Shown: positions 55,912-63,912 of the stretch, piece after piece
How positions within the stretch are numbered: position 1 is the first letter of the stretch
Layout of the letters: each line of letters starts with the position of its first letter
Assembly (NCBI GenBank): GCA_965371805.1
Contig: CBDUZW010000015.1
Coordinates: forward strand, 26,079-90,078
Reading direction: 5' to 3'
Source of the DNA: JAOZTV01 sp965371805
GTDB taxonomy: Bacteria > Acidobacteriota > Aminicenantia > UBA2199
Length of the DNA: 64,000 nt
Position numbers and translations under genes: made by a program
Notes under the pieces: model-generated
The model's input: only the letters and a program-made list of their open reading frames with translations
Database searches by the model: none
What the model was told of the DNA's origin: nothing

Positions 55912-57654
55912 ATGGAAATTGAGAAAACACCAAATCTAAATATTCTCTGGGCATCATTGATGATAGAAGAGTTAGTTAGAAATGGAATTACAGATTTTTT
56001 TATTGCCCCGGGCTTCAGATCCGCTCCATTAACAATTGCTGCAGGATTAAATAAAAAAACAAAGACATATGTTCACTTTGATGAAAGAGGATTGGCATTT
56101 TTTGCCCTCGGAAAAATTTCTGCAACAAAAAAACCGGCAGTTATTATCTCAACTTCCGGGACAGCAGTAGCAAATTTTCTTCCTGCGATTATCGAAACAT
56201 CAAAGAAAAAACTGCCGCTCATCATTCTAACTGCAGACAGACCTCCGGAATTATTAAATACCGGGGCATCACAAACAATAGATCAGAAACATATATTTGG
56301 AAAATATGTAAGATGGGAATTTGATATGCCCGTACCGGATATCAACATCAGTCCTGAAATGGTACTGACAACAATGGATCAGGCAGTATCGATGGCAAGA
56401 CAGCCGGAGCCTGGGCCCGTTCATATAAATTGCGCCTATAGAGAACCCTTATCTTTAAAATATATTGCATTTGAAAAAGAAGAGTACCTGGAGACTGTGG
56501 ATCAGTGGTTAAAGAGCAATGAGCCCTATACAAAATATTATAAGTCAGTAAGTCAGACTGACATGACTTCTAATGTAGAAATTATAAACCTCTTAAATAA
56601 TAAAAAGGGAATTATAGTCGTTGGAAAACTGGCAACAGAGGCGCAACAGAAAAGTGTAATGGCAATTGCCGATAAGTTAAACTGGCCGATATTCCCTGAC
56701 ATCACATCAGGGCTCAGAGTAGGTGTGAAAGGTAAGAATATCATTCATTATTTTGACAGGATCCTAGGGTCTAAAAAGTTCAACTCTGAAAAAATTGAAA
56801 CTATTCTCCATCTTGGCGGTAGAATAACAGCAAAATCATACTATGAATATATTAAACGGATCAAACCGGAAAATTATATTACAGTCCTGAATCATTATCT
56901 CAGAAACGACCCTCTACACTGTGTAAACCATAGAGTTAAATCAGAAATATCATCATTTATCAATGCCATACTGCCCTCCCTAAAACCTCAATCGGATAGG
57001 TATATTGATTATTTGAAAAATTATTCAGAAAAAATTAACAATTTATATTCAGATATTAAAAATGATAATAGAATAAGCGAAGTCTCGTTAGCAAGAATCA
57101 TTTCACAATTAATTACTAAAGATAATGGACTGTTTTTATCCAATAGTATGCCCATAAGAGATATGGATACCTTTGCAGACAGAGATGGAGCAATCGTATC
57201 AATTGGCGGGAACAGAGGAGCAAGTGGTATTGACGGAATAATTGCGACATCATGTGGCTTTGCTGAAGGCCTTGATAAACCAGTTACTGCAATTATCGGG
57301 GATCTGGCATTCCTGCATGACATGAATTCTCTTGCCCTGTTAAGATCAACCAAAAACCAGATGATCTTCATTGTCATTAATAATCAGGGAGGTGGCATAT
57401 TCTCATTTCTTCCTGTAAAAAATGATTCTGAAATATTTGAAGAGTATTTTGAAACCCCTCATGATTTTTCGTTTAAAAATACAGCAGAGATGTTTGGGTT
57501 AATTTATCACAATCCAAAATCAAATAAAGACCTCATCGAGGTATATAAAGAGTCTCAAAAGAATAAAAACCATATAATTATTGAAGTAAATACCAATAGA
57601 GAAGAGAACTATTTACTTCATAAGAAGATAGTGGATCAAATTAATAATTTATAA
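55912..57654 (+). CDS. menD: SEPHCHC synthase (2-succinyl-5-enolpyruvyl-6-hydroxy-3-cyclohexene-1-carboxylate synthase)
   Basis: A 580-residue thiamine-diphosphate enzyme joining isochorismate and 2-oxoglutarate. ThDP- and family-type motifs: FFIAPGFRSAPLTIAA, HFDERGLAFFALG, ISTSGTAVANFLPA, ILTADRPPEL, GNRGASGIDG and AIIGDLAFLHDMNSLALL. The length is normal. It follows menF by 11 bp. Confidence 0.95.
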   Translation: MEIEKTPNLNILWASLMIEELVRNGITDFFIAPGFRSAPLTIAAGLNKKTKTYVHFDERGLAFFALGKISATKKPAVIISTSGTAVANFLPAIIETSKKKLPLIILTADRPPELLNTGASQTIDQKHIFGKYVRWEFDMPVPDINISPEMVLTTMDQAVSMARQPEPGPVHINCAYREPLSLKYIAFEKEEYLETVDQWLKSNEPYTKYYKSVSQTDMTSNVEIINLLNNKKGIIVVGKLATEAQQKSVMAIADKLNWPIFPDITSGLRVGVKGKNIIHYFDRILGSKKFNSEKIETILHLGGRITAKSYYEYIKRIKPENYITVLNHYLRNDPLHCVNHRVKSEISSFINAILPSLKPQSDRYIDYLKNYSEKINNLYSDIKNDNRISEVSLARIISQLITKDNGLFLSNSMPIRDMDTFADRDGAIVSIGGNRGASGIDGIIATSCGFAEGLDKPVTAIIGDLAFLHDMNSLALLRSTKNQMIFIVINNQGGGIFSFLPVKNDSEIFEEYFETPHDFSFKNTAEMFGLIYHNPKSNKDLIEVYKESQKNKNHIIIEVNTNREENYLLHKKIVDQINNL

Positions 57655-57681
57655 AATTATAGGGTTGAGCAGGAGAAAAAA

Positions 57682-58077
57682 ATGTTTAAATATAAGACAA
57701 TGATAAAAATATACGATGTTGACGCTGCAGGAGTCCTTTTTTTTGCAAATCAATTCAGACTGGTTTATGATGCCTATGAAGCCTTCCTTGAAGAGATAGG
57801 TTTTTCTGTTAAAAAAATACTTAATGAATCAAGTTTTTTATTACCGGTCGTTTCAGCAAAAACAAATTACCAGGCCCCCCTCTTTGTAGGTGATAATATA
57901 TATATATTGATTGATGTCAAAAAAATAGGAGACACCTCTGTTACACTCTCCCATCAAATCTTCAAAGACAAGGACACACTTGTAGGAGAAGGCGAAACAG
58001 TACACGTAAGTATAGATAAAAAAACAAACAAAAAAATACCATTTCCAAAAGAATTAAAAGAACTCATCAAAAGTTGA
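57682..58077 (+). CDS. menI: hot-dog thioesterase, probable DHNA-CoA thioesterase
   Basis: A 131-residue 4HBT-family hot-dog protein. KIYDVDAAGVLFFANQF carries the catalytic-type Asp and the motif typical of 1,4-dihydroxy-2-naphthoyl-CoA hydrolases and YbgC-like enzymes. Its place at the end of menG-menF-menD makes the menaquinone role (release of DHNA from CoA) likely, although YbgC-type activity cannot be excluded. The start follows CAGGAGAAAAAA. Confidence 0.8.
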   Translation: MFKYKTMIKIYDVDAAGVLFFANQFRLVYDAYEAFLEEIGFSVKKILNESSFLLPVVSAKTNYQAPLFVGDNIYILIDVKKIGDTSVTLSHQIFKDKDTLVGEGETVHVSIDKKTNKKIPFPKELKELIKS

Positions 58078-58102
58078 CAAAACACACCACTTATAATACA
58101 AT
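58074..58102 (+). promoter_or_regulatory. sigma70-type promoter of initiator tRNA
   Basis: TTGACA (58074-58079), a 17-bp spacer and TACAAT (58097-58102), giving a start near 58109, 8 nt before the tRNA. The -35 box overlaps the TGA stop of the thioesterase, as in the tRNA-Gly promoter. Confidence 0.6.
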
Positions 58103-58116
58103 ACTAGTTCAAGTAT

Positions 58117-58190
58117 CGCGGGGTGGAGCAGTCTGGTAGCTCATTGGGCTCATAACCCAAAGGTCATAGGTTCAAATCCTATCCCCGCTA
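58117..58190 (+). tRNA. initiator tRNA-fMet (CAU)
   Basis: The anticodon loop CTCATAA is flanked by TTGGG/CCCAA, with the three consecutive G-C pairs diagnostic of initiators. The acceptor stem G2-G7/C66-C71 is intact and position 1-72 is a C-T (C-U) mismatch instead of the usual C-A. The T arm AGGTTCAAATCCT is normal. No CCA is encoded. Confidence 0.93.
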
Positions 58191-58238
58191 TTTCTTTTAT
58201 CCCCTACTAACACTAAGGGGAGATTACTAATTTAATAC

Positions 58239-58317
58239 TTGGGTTATGAAAGATACCCAAAGGTCAGAGGTTCAGCCAGAACAAATCGATCTATATTTGT
58301 GGAGACCCCGCTATTTT
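58239..58317 (+). repeat. degenerate copy of the initiator tRNA 3' half
   Basis: TTGGGTTATGAA..., CCCAAAGGTCAGAGGTTCA (58256-58274) and CCCCGCTATTT (58306-58316) appear in the same order as in the functional tRNA. They share its anticodon-arm, T-arm and 3'-flank sequences but no longer fold. It is probably an attachment-site remnant. Confidence 0.6.
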
Positions 58318-58412
58318 CCTTAATTCACCTAAATCTAAGTCGAGAGGATTTCTATATTAGGAACAGCTGTAAGTTTCTAATATCCTTTCTTTACTAAAAT
58401 TTAATAAAAATG

Positions 58413-58463
58413 TTGACATAACTATTTACATGTATGTTACATGTTCTAAAATTATTCATGTAA
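58413..58463 (+). promoter_or_regulatory. Fic promoter with repeated TTACATG sites
   Basis: TTGACA (58413-58418) with a weak -10 (GTTACA, 58436-58441). TTACATGTA (58426-58434), TTACATGTT (58437-58445) and the inverted TCATGTAA (58456-58463) overlap and follow it, which looks like an operator, perhaps for autoregulation by the Fic winged helix. Confidence 0.4.
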
Positions 58464-58517
58464 GTTTTTGTTATTATATTTGACTATTTAACCTAAATGT
58501 GTTACATAATCATTATT

Positions 58518-59660
58518 ATGGTTGATACATATATAAATAAACTTTTTGATATACCTGAACCTCAGTTTGACTCTAAGCTAACTGATCTAATAATTGAATT
58601 GGATTATTTAAGAAATAAACCCCTAAAAGGAACAACTAATCCTGAAATATTCTTTCAACTTAAAAACATATTTCATATTATGGAAAGTATTGGCTCTGCT
58701 AGAATTGAAGGAAACCGAACAACTATTGCTCAGTATATTGAATCTCATATTTCTAATTCAGATTCTAAAGACGAAAATATATTAGAAATCATTAATTCAA
58801 TAAGTGCAATGGAATTTATAGATGAAAATATTAATGACACAGTTATAAACAGGGCTTTTATAAGCGAAATTCATAAAACAGTAGTGAATAATCTTACTAT
58901 AGAAGGAAGTAAAACTCCCGGATATTATAGAAATAATAATGTTGAGATTACACAATCTAAGCATGTCCCTCCTGATTATACACAAATAGATATTCTTATG
59001 AGTAATTTATTTGAAATGATAAACAAGACAGTTAAACCAAAATATGATTTAATAAAAACCGCTATAGCTCACCATAGATTTGCATGGATACACCCATTTG
59101 ATAATGGCAACGGAAGAACTGTAAGGTTACTGACTTATGCAATGCTTCTAAAACAAGGATTTAATGTAGGGGGGGTAGGTAGAATTTTAAACCCAACGGC
59201 AATTTTTTGTATAAATCGTAATAATTACTATGACCGCCTTGGACAAGCAGATCAAGATAATGAGCAAGGAATATTAGATTGGTGTGAATATATGCTGGAG
59301 GGACTTAACGTTGAAATAAAAAAGATTGATAAACTTTTAGATTATCAGTACTTATCAAAGAATATTTTATTTCCAGCAATTGCTTATGCAAAAGAAAGAG
59401 AAAACATTACTGATAAAGAAAAAAAAATTCTGGATATTGGTATTAAAAAGCAAATTTTTCAATCTTCGGATCTGAAAAGTTTATTCCCGGGTAGAGCTCA
59501 TACAGAAAGATCAAGAATACTTAAAAAATTGAAAGACAACAAAATGATTAAAAATGCCCTTAATCATGAAAGAAAGTATGTTGTTTCATTTGATAATAAT
59601 TATCTACTGCGCAGCATTATAAAAACACTAGGAGAAAATAATTTTTTGTCTATAGATTAA
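58518..59660 (+). CDS. Fic-family protein (class II, N-terminal inhibitory motif)
   Basis: About 380 residues. The catalytic Fic motif HPFDNGNGRTVR (192-203) is complete, so AMP transfer or a related NMP transfer is expected. The inhibitory motif S-A-R-I-E-G (60-65) matches the (S/T)xxxE(G/N) of self-restrained class II Fics. The C-terminus has a winged-helix-like region (LFPGRAHTERSRILKKL). ATG at 58518 is preferred, though an in-frame ATG at 58497 exists; neither has a ribosome site. It lies between tRNA-derived repeats, so it is likely cargo of a former integrated element. Confidence 0.85.
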   Translation: MVDTYINKLFDIPEPQFDSKLTDLIIELDYLRNKPLKGTTNPEIFFQLKNIFHIMESIGSARIEGNRTTIAQYIESHISNSDSKDENILEIINSISAMEFIDENINDTVINRAFISEIHKTVVNNLTIEGSKTPGYYRNNNVEITQSKHVPPDYTQIDILMSNLFEMINKTVKPKYDLIKTAIAHHRFAWIHPFDNGNGRTVRLLTYAMLLKQGFNVGGVGRILNPTAIFCINRNNYYDRLGQADQDNEQGILDWCEYMLEGLNVEIKKIDKLLDYQYLSKNILFPAIAYAKERENITDKEKKILDIGIKKQIFQSSDLKSLFPGRAHTERSRILKKLKDNKMIKNALNHERKYVVSFDNNYLLRSIIKTLGENNFLSID

Positions 59661-60014
59661 TTGTTTACTTTACAAACTGTTATTAAATAGAGTGAGAAAA
59701 TAATGGATTTATTACACCTTCTTTATAATAATTAATCAATTATAAAAACCACTTTTTTTATCATATGGGCACAATATGGACACAAAACACACTTATCAGC
59801 TTTTTGACAATCTCACATAAGCCTTACATCACATTAAATACAGGTTTTTAAATTGACACCTGTTTGGGCTCATAACCCAAAGGTCAGAGGTGAAGGTATC
59901 ATCCAAAAAATTTAATCCTGATTTGTTGCTGTTGCAACCCTGCTGGCAATTGTCTTTTGTTCCATATCCGCGTTATTCCTCATCGACGATATTAAGTTTT
60001 TTTTATACACATTA
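59661..60014. other. 354-bp intergenic region with the distal tRNA-derived repeat
   Basis: It contains the exact 23-bp tRNA-fMet repeat (59864-59886). I see no integrase gene, terminator or other ORF with support; short frames exist but lack start signals. Confidence 0.5.
59864..59886 (+). repeat. exact 23-bp copy of the tRNA-fMet anticodon arm (putative att site)
   Basis: It is identical to 58144-58166 inside the functional tRNA. It extends to CCCAAAGGTCAGAGGT shared with the degenerate copy at 58256-58271. The interval between the copies (about 1.7 kb) contains the Fic gene. Confidence 0.75.
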
Positions 60015-61343
60015 TTATAAACAGATTTTTTTGATTGAAAACTCAAATCCAAATTTTTTCAATTCTTCTAATACAGGTTTATAAAGTTCAGGTAAATTTG
60101 GCGGCATTTTTAATCCGATTGCTTTTATCACTCCATCAACAACTAATCTTGTTGAAATAGCTGTTGGAAGAGCTACGGCTCTTGACATTGCTGTTTCTCC
60201 TTCGGGATCTCCTTTTACAACCATTGTAGCAATTCTTTTTTCTTTTTTACCTCCGTCAAACTCTGCAATTATTTCAATGTGTAAAATAATCATATCTTTT
60301 TCGCCTGGTGCATATTTCATTTTTTCCAACATCCTGTTTAAGAGTACATCAAGATTAGTTCCTTTTTTTAGAGGAATTGTTTTATTATCAAATAATCCTA
60401 ACCACTTTAAACGATGTATTATATCTGACTTAGAATCTGTTTTTAAATAATTTGCTACGTCTTTCTCAATGTTTTCGATTGAATTTGTATTTATAAGTGA
60501 TGCTGTAAATTGGAGAAAAGTCTTATCATTAAGATTATTTACTTTTTCACTATCAAACAAGCCAAGTGCTCCCATATAACTCATATTATTACAATATCCT
60601 GAATATCTTAAAAGTCCTCGATAGAAAGAAACGGTATTATCTAAACCAAAAGGTTTAATGTATTTTTCAACATCTTTATTAGGATATGTTTCAAAAGTGC
60701 CTAGGCCGTCAATCTCAACAAACCAAAATTTTTCAAATAGCTTATCGCCTGATATATAAGTTTTTTCGCCTTTAACAAGATATGCCCCTGCAGTTTGAGC
60801 AGCAACAAAAACAGTTCTCGGATCCCAGCTAAACTTATATCCCATAGGATTATTATTAGATTCAAATGCTGGTATTCCACTACCATATGAATTTAAACTT
60901 ATAACACGTCCTCCATCTTTTTTTATTTCTTCAAGTAACATTTGAGTACCAAAATGATCCATGCCTGGAACTTCTCCAAGTTCATTTAATATTAGTATTC
61001 CCTGTTTTTCAACATCTTCTTTTAAATCCATTACTTCTGGAATTTCATAAGAAGCAGTTACCATATTCTTTTTAAACTTTAAACATGATTTAGCAATAAA
61101 TATATGAACTGGCTTTGGTACCATGCTTATTACTATATCTGAATCTTTTACAATATCATCTAATTGTTCTGTATTATTATTGCTCCATTCTAAGGCTTCA
61201 CAGTCAGGTCTATTTCCTTTTATTTTAATAGCTTTATCCAATACTTGATCCACTAACAAAACTCTGTATTTATTTTTATTTAAAAAATAATCGACCATTG
61301 GTTTAACCATTAAACCTGCTCCAATTATTGCAATAGTTTTCAT
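60015..61343 (-). CDS. saccharopine dehydrogenase-like oxidoreductase
   Basis: About 442 residues. The Rossmann motif is IAIIGAGLMVKPMVDYFL at the N-terminus. The central part GVPGMDH-like (LGEVPGMDHFGTQMLLEE) and YGSGIPAFESNNNPMGYKFSW match saccharopine dehydrogenase/reductase (Lys9-type), with SRAVALPTAI near the end. It would reduce or oxidise a saccharopine-like or carboxynorspermidine-like imine product; the exact substrate is not set by sequence. The start ATG at 61343 has AAAGGAGAACAC; longer in-frame starts lack this. Confidence 0.85.
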   Translation of the reverse strand: MKTIAIIGAGLMVKPMVDYFLNKNKYRVLLVDQVLDKAIKIKGNRPDCEALEWSNNNTEQLDDIVKDSDIVISMVPKPVHIFIAKSCLKFKKNMVTASYEIPEVMDLKEDVEKQGILILNELGEVPGMDHFGTQMLLEEIKKDGGRVISLNSYGSGIPAFESNNNPMGYKFSWDPRTVFVAAQTAGAYLVKGEKTYISGDKLFEKFWFVEIDGLGTFETYPNKDVEKYIKPFGLDNTVSFYRGLLRYSGYCNNMSYMGALGLFDSEKVNNLNDKTFLQFTASLINTNSIENIEKDVANYLKTDSKSDIIHRLKWLGLFDNKTIPLKKGTNLDVLLNRMLEKMKYAPGEKDMIILHIEIIAEFDGGKKEKRIATMVVKGDPEGETAMSRAVALPTAISTRLVVDGVIKAIGLKMPPNLPELYKPVLEELKKFGFEFSIKKICL

Positions 61344-61519
61344 GTGTTCTCCTTTAGTTTTTAGTCTTTTTAAAATTTGTTTATAACAATTGTGTATCAT
61401 CTATTGTTGTTATACCGCCAATTTGATGGGACAACAACAACTCCGAAGGAATCAACGAAGTTAATTGTTTATATTATCATTTTAGTTCGGCTGGGCCAAT
61501 TAAAAGCTAAGGGTGCAGA

Positions 61520-61792
61520 CTATTTTACTTTTTCTTTTAAAGCTTTTCCTGCTTTAAATGTAGGTACAGTTCTTGCAGAGATCTTAATTTTTTCTCCAGT
61601 AGCCGGATTAATCCCATCCCTTGCAGCTCGATCAGAAGTTCCGAAAGTTCCAAAGCCTACTAGAGTTACTTTGTCTTTCTTTTTCATAACATCTGCAATG
61701 GTTTCAAAAACAGCATTGATTGCAGATTCTGCCTGTTTTACCTGAAGCCCGGCTACTGTTCCCACAATTCTAATTAGTTCTGATTTGTTCAT
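61520..61792 (-). CDS. hup: HU-family DNA-binding protein
   Basis: A complete 90-residue HU. N-terminal MNKSELIRIVG, the dimer core VTLVGFGTFGTSDRAARDGINP, the proline at the arm tip in GINPATGEKI, and the C-terminal FKAGKALKEKV are all standard. It bends and compacts DNA as a dimer. The ribosome site GGAGGATTTTTATA is strong, and the promoter (TTGACA-N17-TACAAT) is near consensus. Confidence 0.95.
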   Translation of the reverse strand: MNKSELIRIVGTVAGLQVKQAESAINAVFETIADVMKKKDKVTLVGFGTFGTSDRAARDGINPATGEKIKISARTVPTFKAGKALKEKVK

Positions 61793-62141
61793 TATAAAAA
61801 TCCTCCATAAAAAACGTATTACCTATAATGCTTACTAAGTTATTTATATTGTAAACCTCAAAATTTTGTCTGTCAAGAATTAAAAATATTTTAATATTAT
61901 TAACACTTTGATATTTAGACTTTAAAAATCGTGACCGAGATCGGGTTTTGGACAATGTTGCCCGATTTTGGAGCTGTTTCACTTCAACTTAATCCCGCTA
62001 TGAGCGTAATAATGAACTTTGGCATATGGTGATTTCGAGACCCCTTGCACCAGATCTTCACATTCAAAAACACCTCTTTTTTTATGGTATAAGTCTAAGA
62101 CAGGGAGATTTATCCCTGATCCCAAATCAAAGGAGAAATTT
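61793..62141. other. 349-bp region between hup and a small orphan gene
   Basis: It holds the hup promoter on the minus strand, a possible 6-bp hairpin ATCGGG/CCCGAT (61940-61966), and the leader of the next gene, with GGGAGATTTATCCC just upstream of its ribosome site. Confidence 0.5.
61848..61876 (-). promoter_or_regulatory. sigma70-type promoter of hup
   Basis: On the minus strand: TTGACA (61876-61871), a 17-bp spacer and TACAAT (61853-61848). The start would be near 61842, giving a leader of about 50 nt. Confidence 0.65.
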
Positions 62142-62381
62142 ATGTTAATAACATCAGATGGTAGAGCTGCACCAAATTTAAGTCAGCCAATGGAACAAAG
62201 TTTGGTACTTGAATCAATTTTTAAAACTGTGGACTTATTCAAATCAACTTTATCCAAATGTGGGAAAGGTATACAAAAGTTATCTGTCATTCCACTGGAA
62301 TGTGGGCAGGATTACTTTAATGCAAGATGGATGGAAGGAGACCAACTTGTAAATGCCGGGTTTTACTATAACCGGGTGTAA
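62142..62381 (+). CDS. small hypothetical protein
   Basis: A 79-residue soluble protein (MLITSDGRAAPNLSQPMEQS at the start, ending GFYYNRV) with two cysteines and no signal peptide or recognised family. The start is supported by the consensus site AAAGGAGAAATTT right before the ATG; the longer open frame to 62019 has none. It is flanked by hup and a DUF4143 ATPase. The strong ribosome site suggests it is translated. Confidence 0.55.
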   Translation: MLITSDGRAAPNLSQPMEQSLVLESIFKTVDLFKSTLSKCGKGIQKLSVIPLECGQDYFNARWMEGDQLVNAGFYYNRV

Positions 62382-62575
62382 AAGTATTTCAGTAATAAAA
62401 CACCTTCTTTCCGGTTCATCTGTATCAAAAATATGCTTTAAAGAATATGTTTCCTTAGATTTTTGTGAAGTTTCTGAATTTATTCGTGCGGATTTTGTGA
62501 TATTTTTATTTTTTTCCGTTCGATATTTGTGAAATATACTTGCAAAAAAAATTAAAACAAAGTATATTCCCAGTT

Positions 62576-63868
62576 ATGGAAAGAGAAATTTATAAAAAAT
62601 TATTAGACTGGAAAGACTCTGATAGAAGAAAACCTTTAATATTGAGAGGTGCTCGTCAAATAGGTAAGACATATATTTTGAAAAAGTTTGCAGAGCAGGA
62701 ATATGATAATTTTGTTTATGTTAATTTTGAAAAAAAATCTGAACTGGCAGATATATTAAACGAAGACTTATCTGTTAATAAGATCATTGAGAGAATCTCT
62801 ATTTTTACTGGAAAGAAAATAATACCAGCAAAGACATTGATAATTTTTGATGAGATCCAGGCATCTCCGAATATTTTAAAATCTCTAAAATATTTTAATG
62901 AGGACAATAATGAATACCATGTAGTTTCCGCAGGATCTTTATTGGGAATTATTCTTTCCGGGAAAACTTCTTTTCCCGTTGGAAAAGTGAATTTTTTAGA
63001 TATGTATCCCTTGTCTTTTAAAGAATTTATGATTGCCCTGGGAAAAGAAGAGGTTATGAAAACAGTACCAAAAAATTTTGATCAATGTTCTGATTCAAAT
63101 ATGTTTCATGATAATCTCATTGAAATGTTAAAGTTATATTATTATATTGGCGGGATGCCGGAAATTATTGCCGACTATATAGAAAACAGAGATTTAAATC
63201 GTGTCCGGTTAATTCAGAAGGAATTAATCGAAACATATCTGAATGATTTCTCAAAGCATACTACAAAAAATGAAGCAATAAAGATACGCCAAATTTGGAA
63301 CTCTATTCCTCTACATTTGGGAAAAGAAAATAAAGCATTTGTTTTTTCAGCAATTAAATCCTCTGCAAGAGCAAGAGATTATGAAATTGCTATGCAATGG
63401 CTGCTTGATGCAGGCTTGATAATTAAAATACAGAATATTTCCCGTCCTTTAATTCCTTTGAATGCCTATATTAAGCCTCAATTTAAAATTTATCTATTAG
63501 ATGTTGGTTTACTTGGAGCAATGACAAATTTGTCGCAAAAATCAATAGTTACCAGAGATGAATTGTTTACTCATTTTAAGGGCTCATTGGTTGAAAATTT
63601 TGTATTCCAGGAAATTAGAAAGAATAAGAAACCGTATTACTGGAGTAACGAAAATAAAGCTGAAATAGATTTGATAGTTGAGCATGAAGGGGAGATTTAT
63701 CCAATAGAGGTAAAAGCAGGAATTAACTTAAAGGCTAAAAGTCTTCAAATATATGACAAGTTATTTTCTCCAAAGTTTTTAATTCGTTCAAGTATTTCAA
63801 ATTTCAATAAGGGAGACAGGATCGTAGATGTTCCATTATATGCTTTAAAATCAATTTTTACTGATTGA
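62576..63868 (+). CDS. AAA ATPase with DUF4143 (AAA_14-type)
   Basis: About 430 residues. Walker A GARQIGKT (25-32) follows the N-terminal MEREIYKKLLDWKDSDRRKP typical of this family, with Walker B LIIFDEIQASP and a sensor AGSLLGIIL. The C-terminal DUF4143 part has FKGSLVENFVFQEI, YYWSNENKAEIDLIVE and PIEVKAG, a PD-(D/E)xK-like nuclease fold core. Proteins of this kind are widespread and multi-copy, with no proven function. ATG at 62576 is chosen over an in-frame TTG at 62540; there is no clear ribosome site. Confidence 0.88.
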   Translation: MEREIYKKLLDWKDSDRRKPLILRGARQIGKTYILKKFAEQEYDNFVYVNFEKKSELADILNEDLSVNKIIERISIFTGKKIIPAKTLIIFDEIQASPNILKSLKYFNEDNNEYHVVSAGSLLGIILSGKTSFPVGKVNFLDMYPLSFKEFMIALGKEEVMKTVPKNFDQCSDSNMFHDNLIEMLKLYYYIGGMPEIIADYIENRDLNRVRLIQKELIETYLNDFSKHTTKNEAIKIRQIWNSIPLHLGKENKAFVFSAIKSSARARDYEIAMQWLLDAGLIIKIQNISRPLIPLNAYIKPQFKIYLLDVGLLGAMTNLSQKSIVTRDELFTHFKGSLVENFVFQEIRKNKKPYYWSNENKAEIDLIVEHEGEIYPIEVKAGINLKAKSLQIYDKLFSPKFLIRSSISNFNKGDRIVDVPLYALKSIFTD

Positions 63869-63912
63869 GTATTAGCATTTTTGTTTTATACAAATCTCAA
63901 GTTTAACTTGTA

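Larger units (their letters stand above)
58191..58517. other. region after initiator tRNA: hairpin, tRNA scar and Fic control region
   Basis: CCCCT/AGGGG (58201-58220) forms a short hairpin, possibly the tRNA terminator. A degenerate tRNA copy follows (58239-58317). Then comes the promoter and operator-like region of the Fic gene (58413-58463). No ORF is supported here. Confidence 0.5.

Noticed and set aside
59700..59850. Remnant of an integrase 3' end before the distal tRNA repeat
   Set aside because: I tried the visible frames; none shows recognisable tyrosine-recombinase motifs, so no call is made.
61770..61982. 70-residue frame upstream of hup on the minus strand
   Set aside because: It covers the hup promoter and ribosome site and has no start signal of its own.
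62019..62141. N-terminal extension of the small orphan protein
   Set aside because: No ribosome site at the longer start, while the inner ATG has a consensus site.
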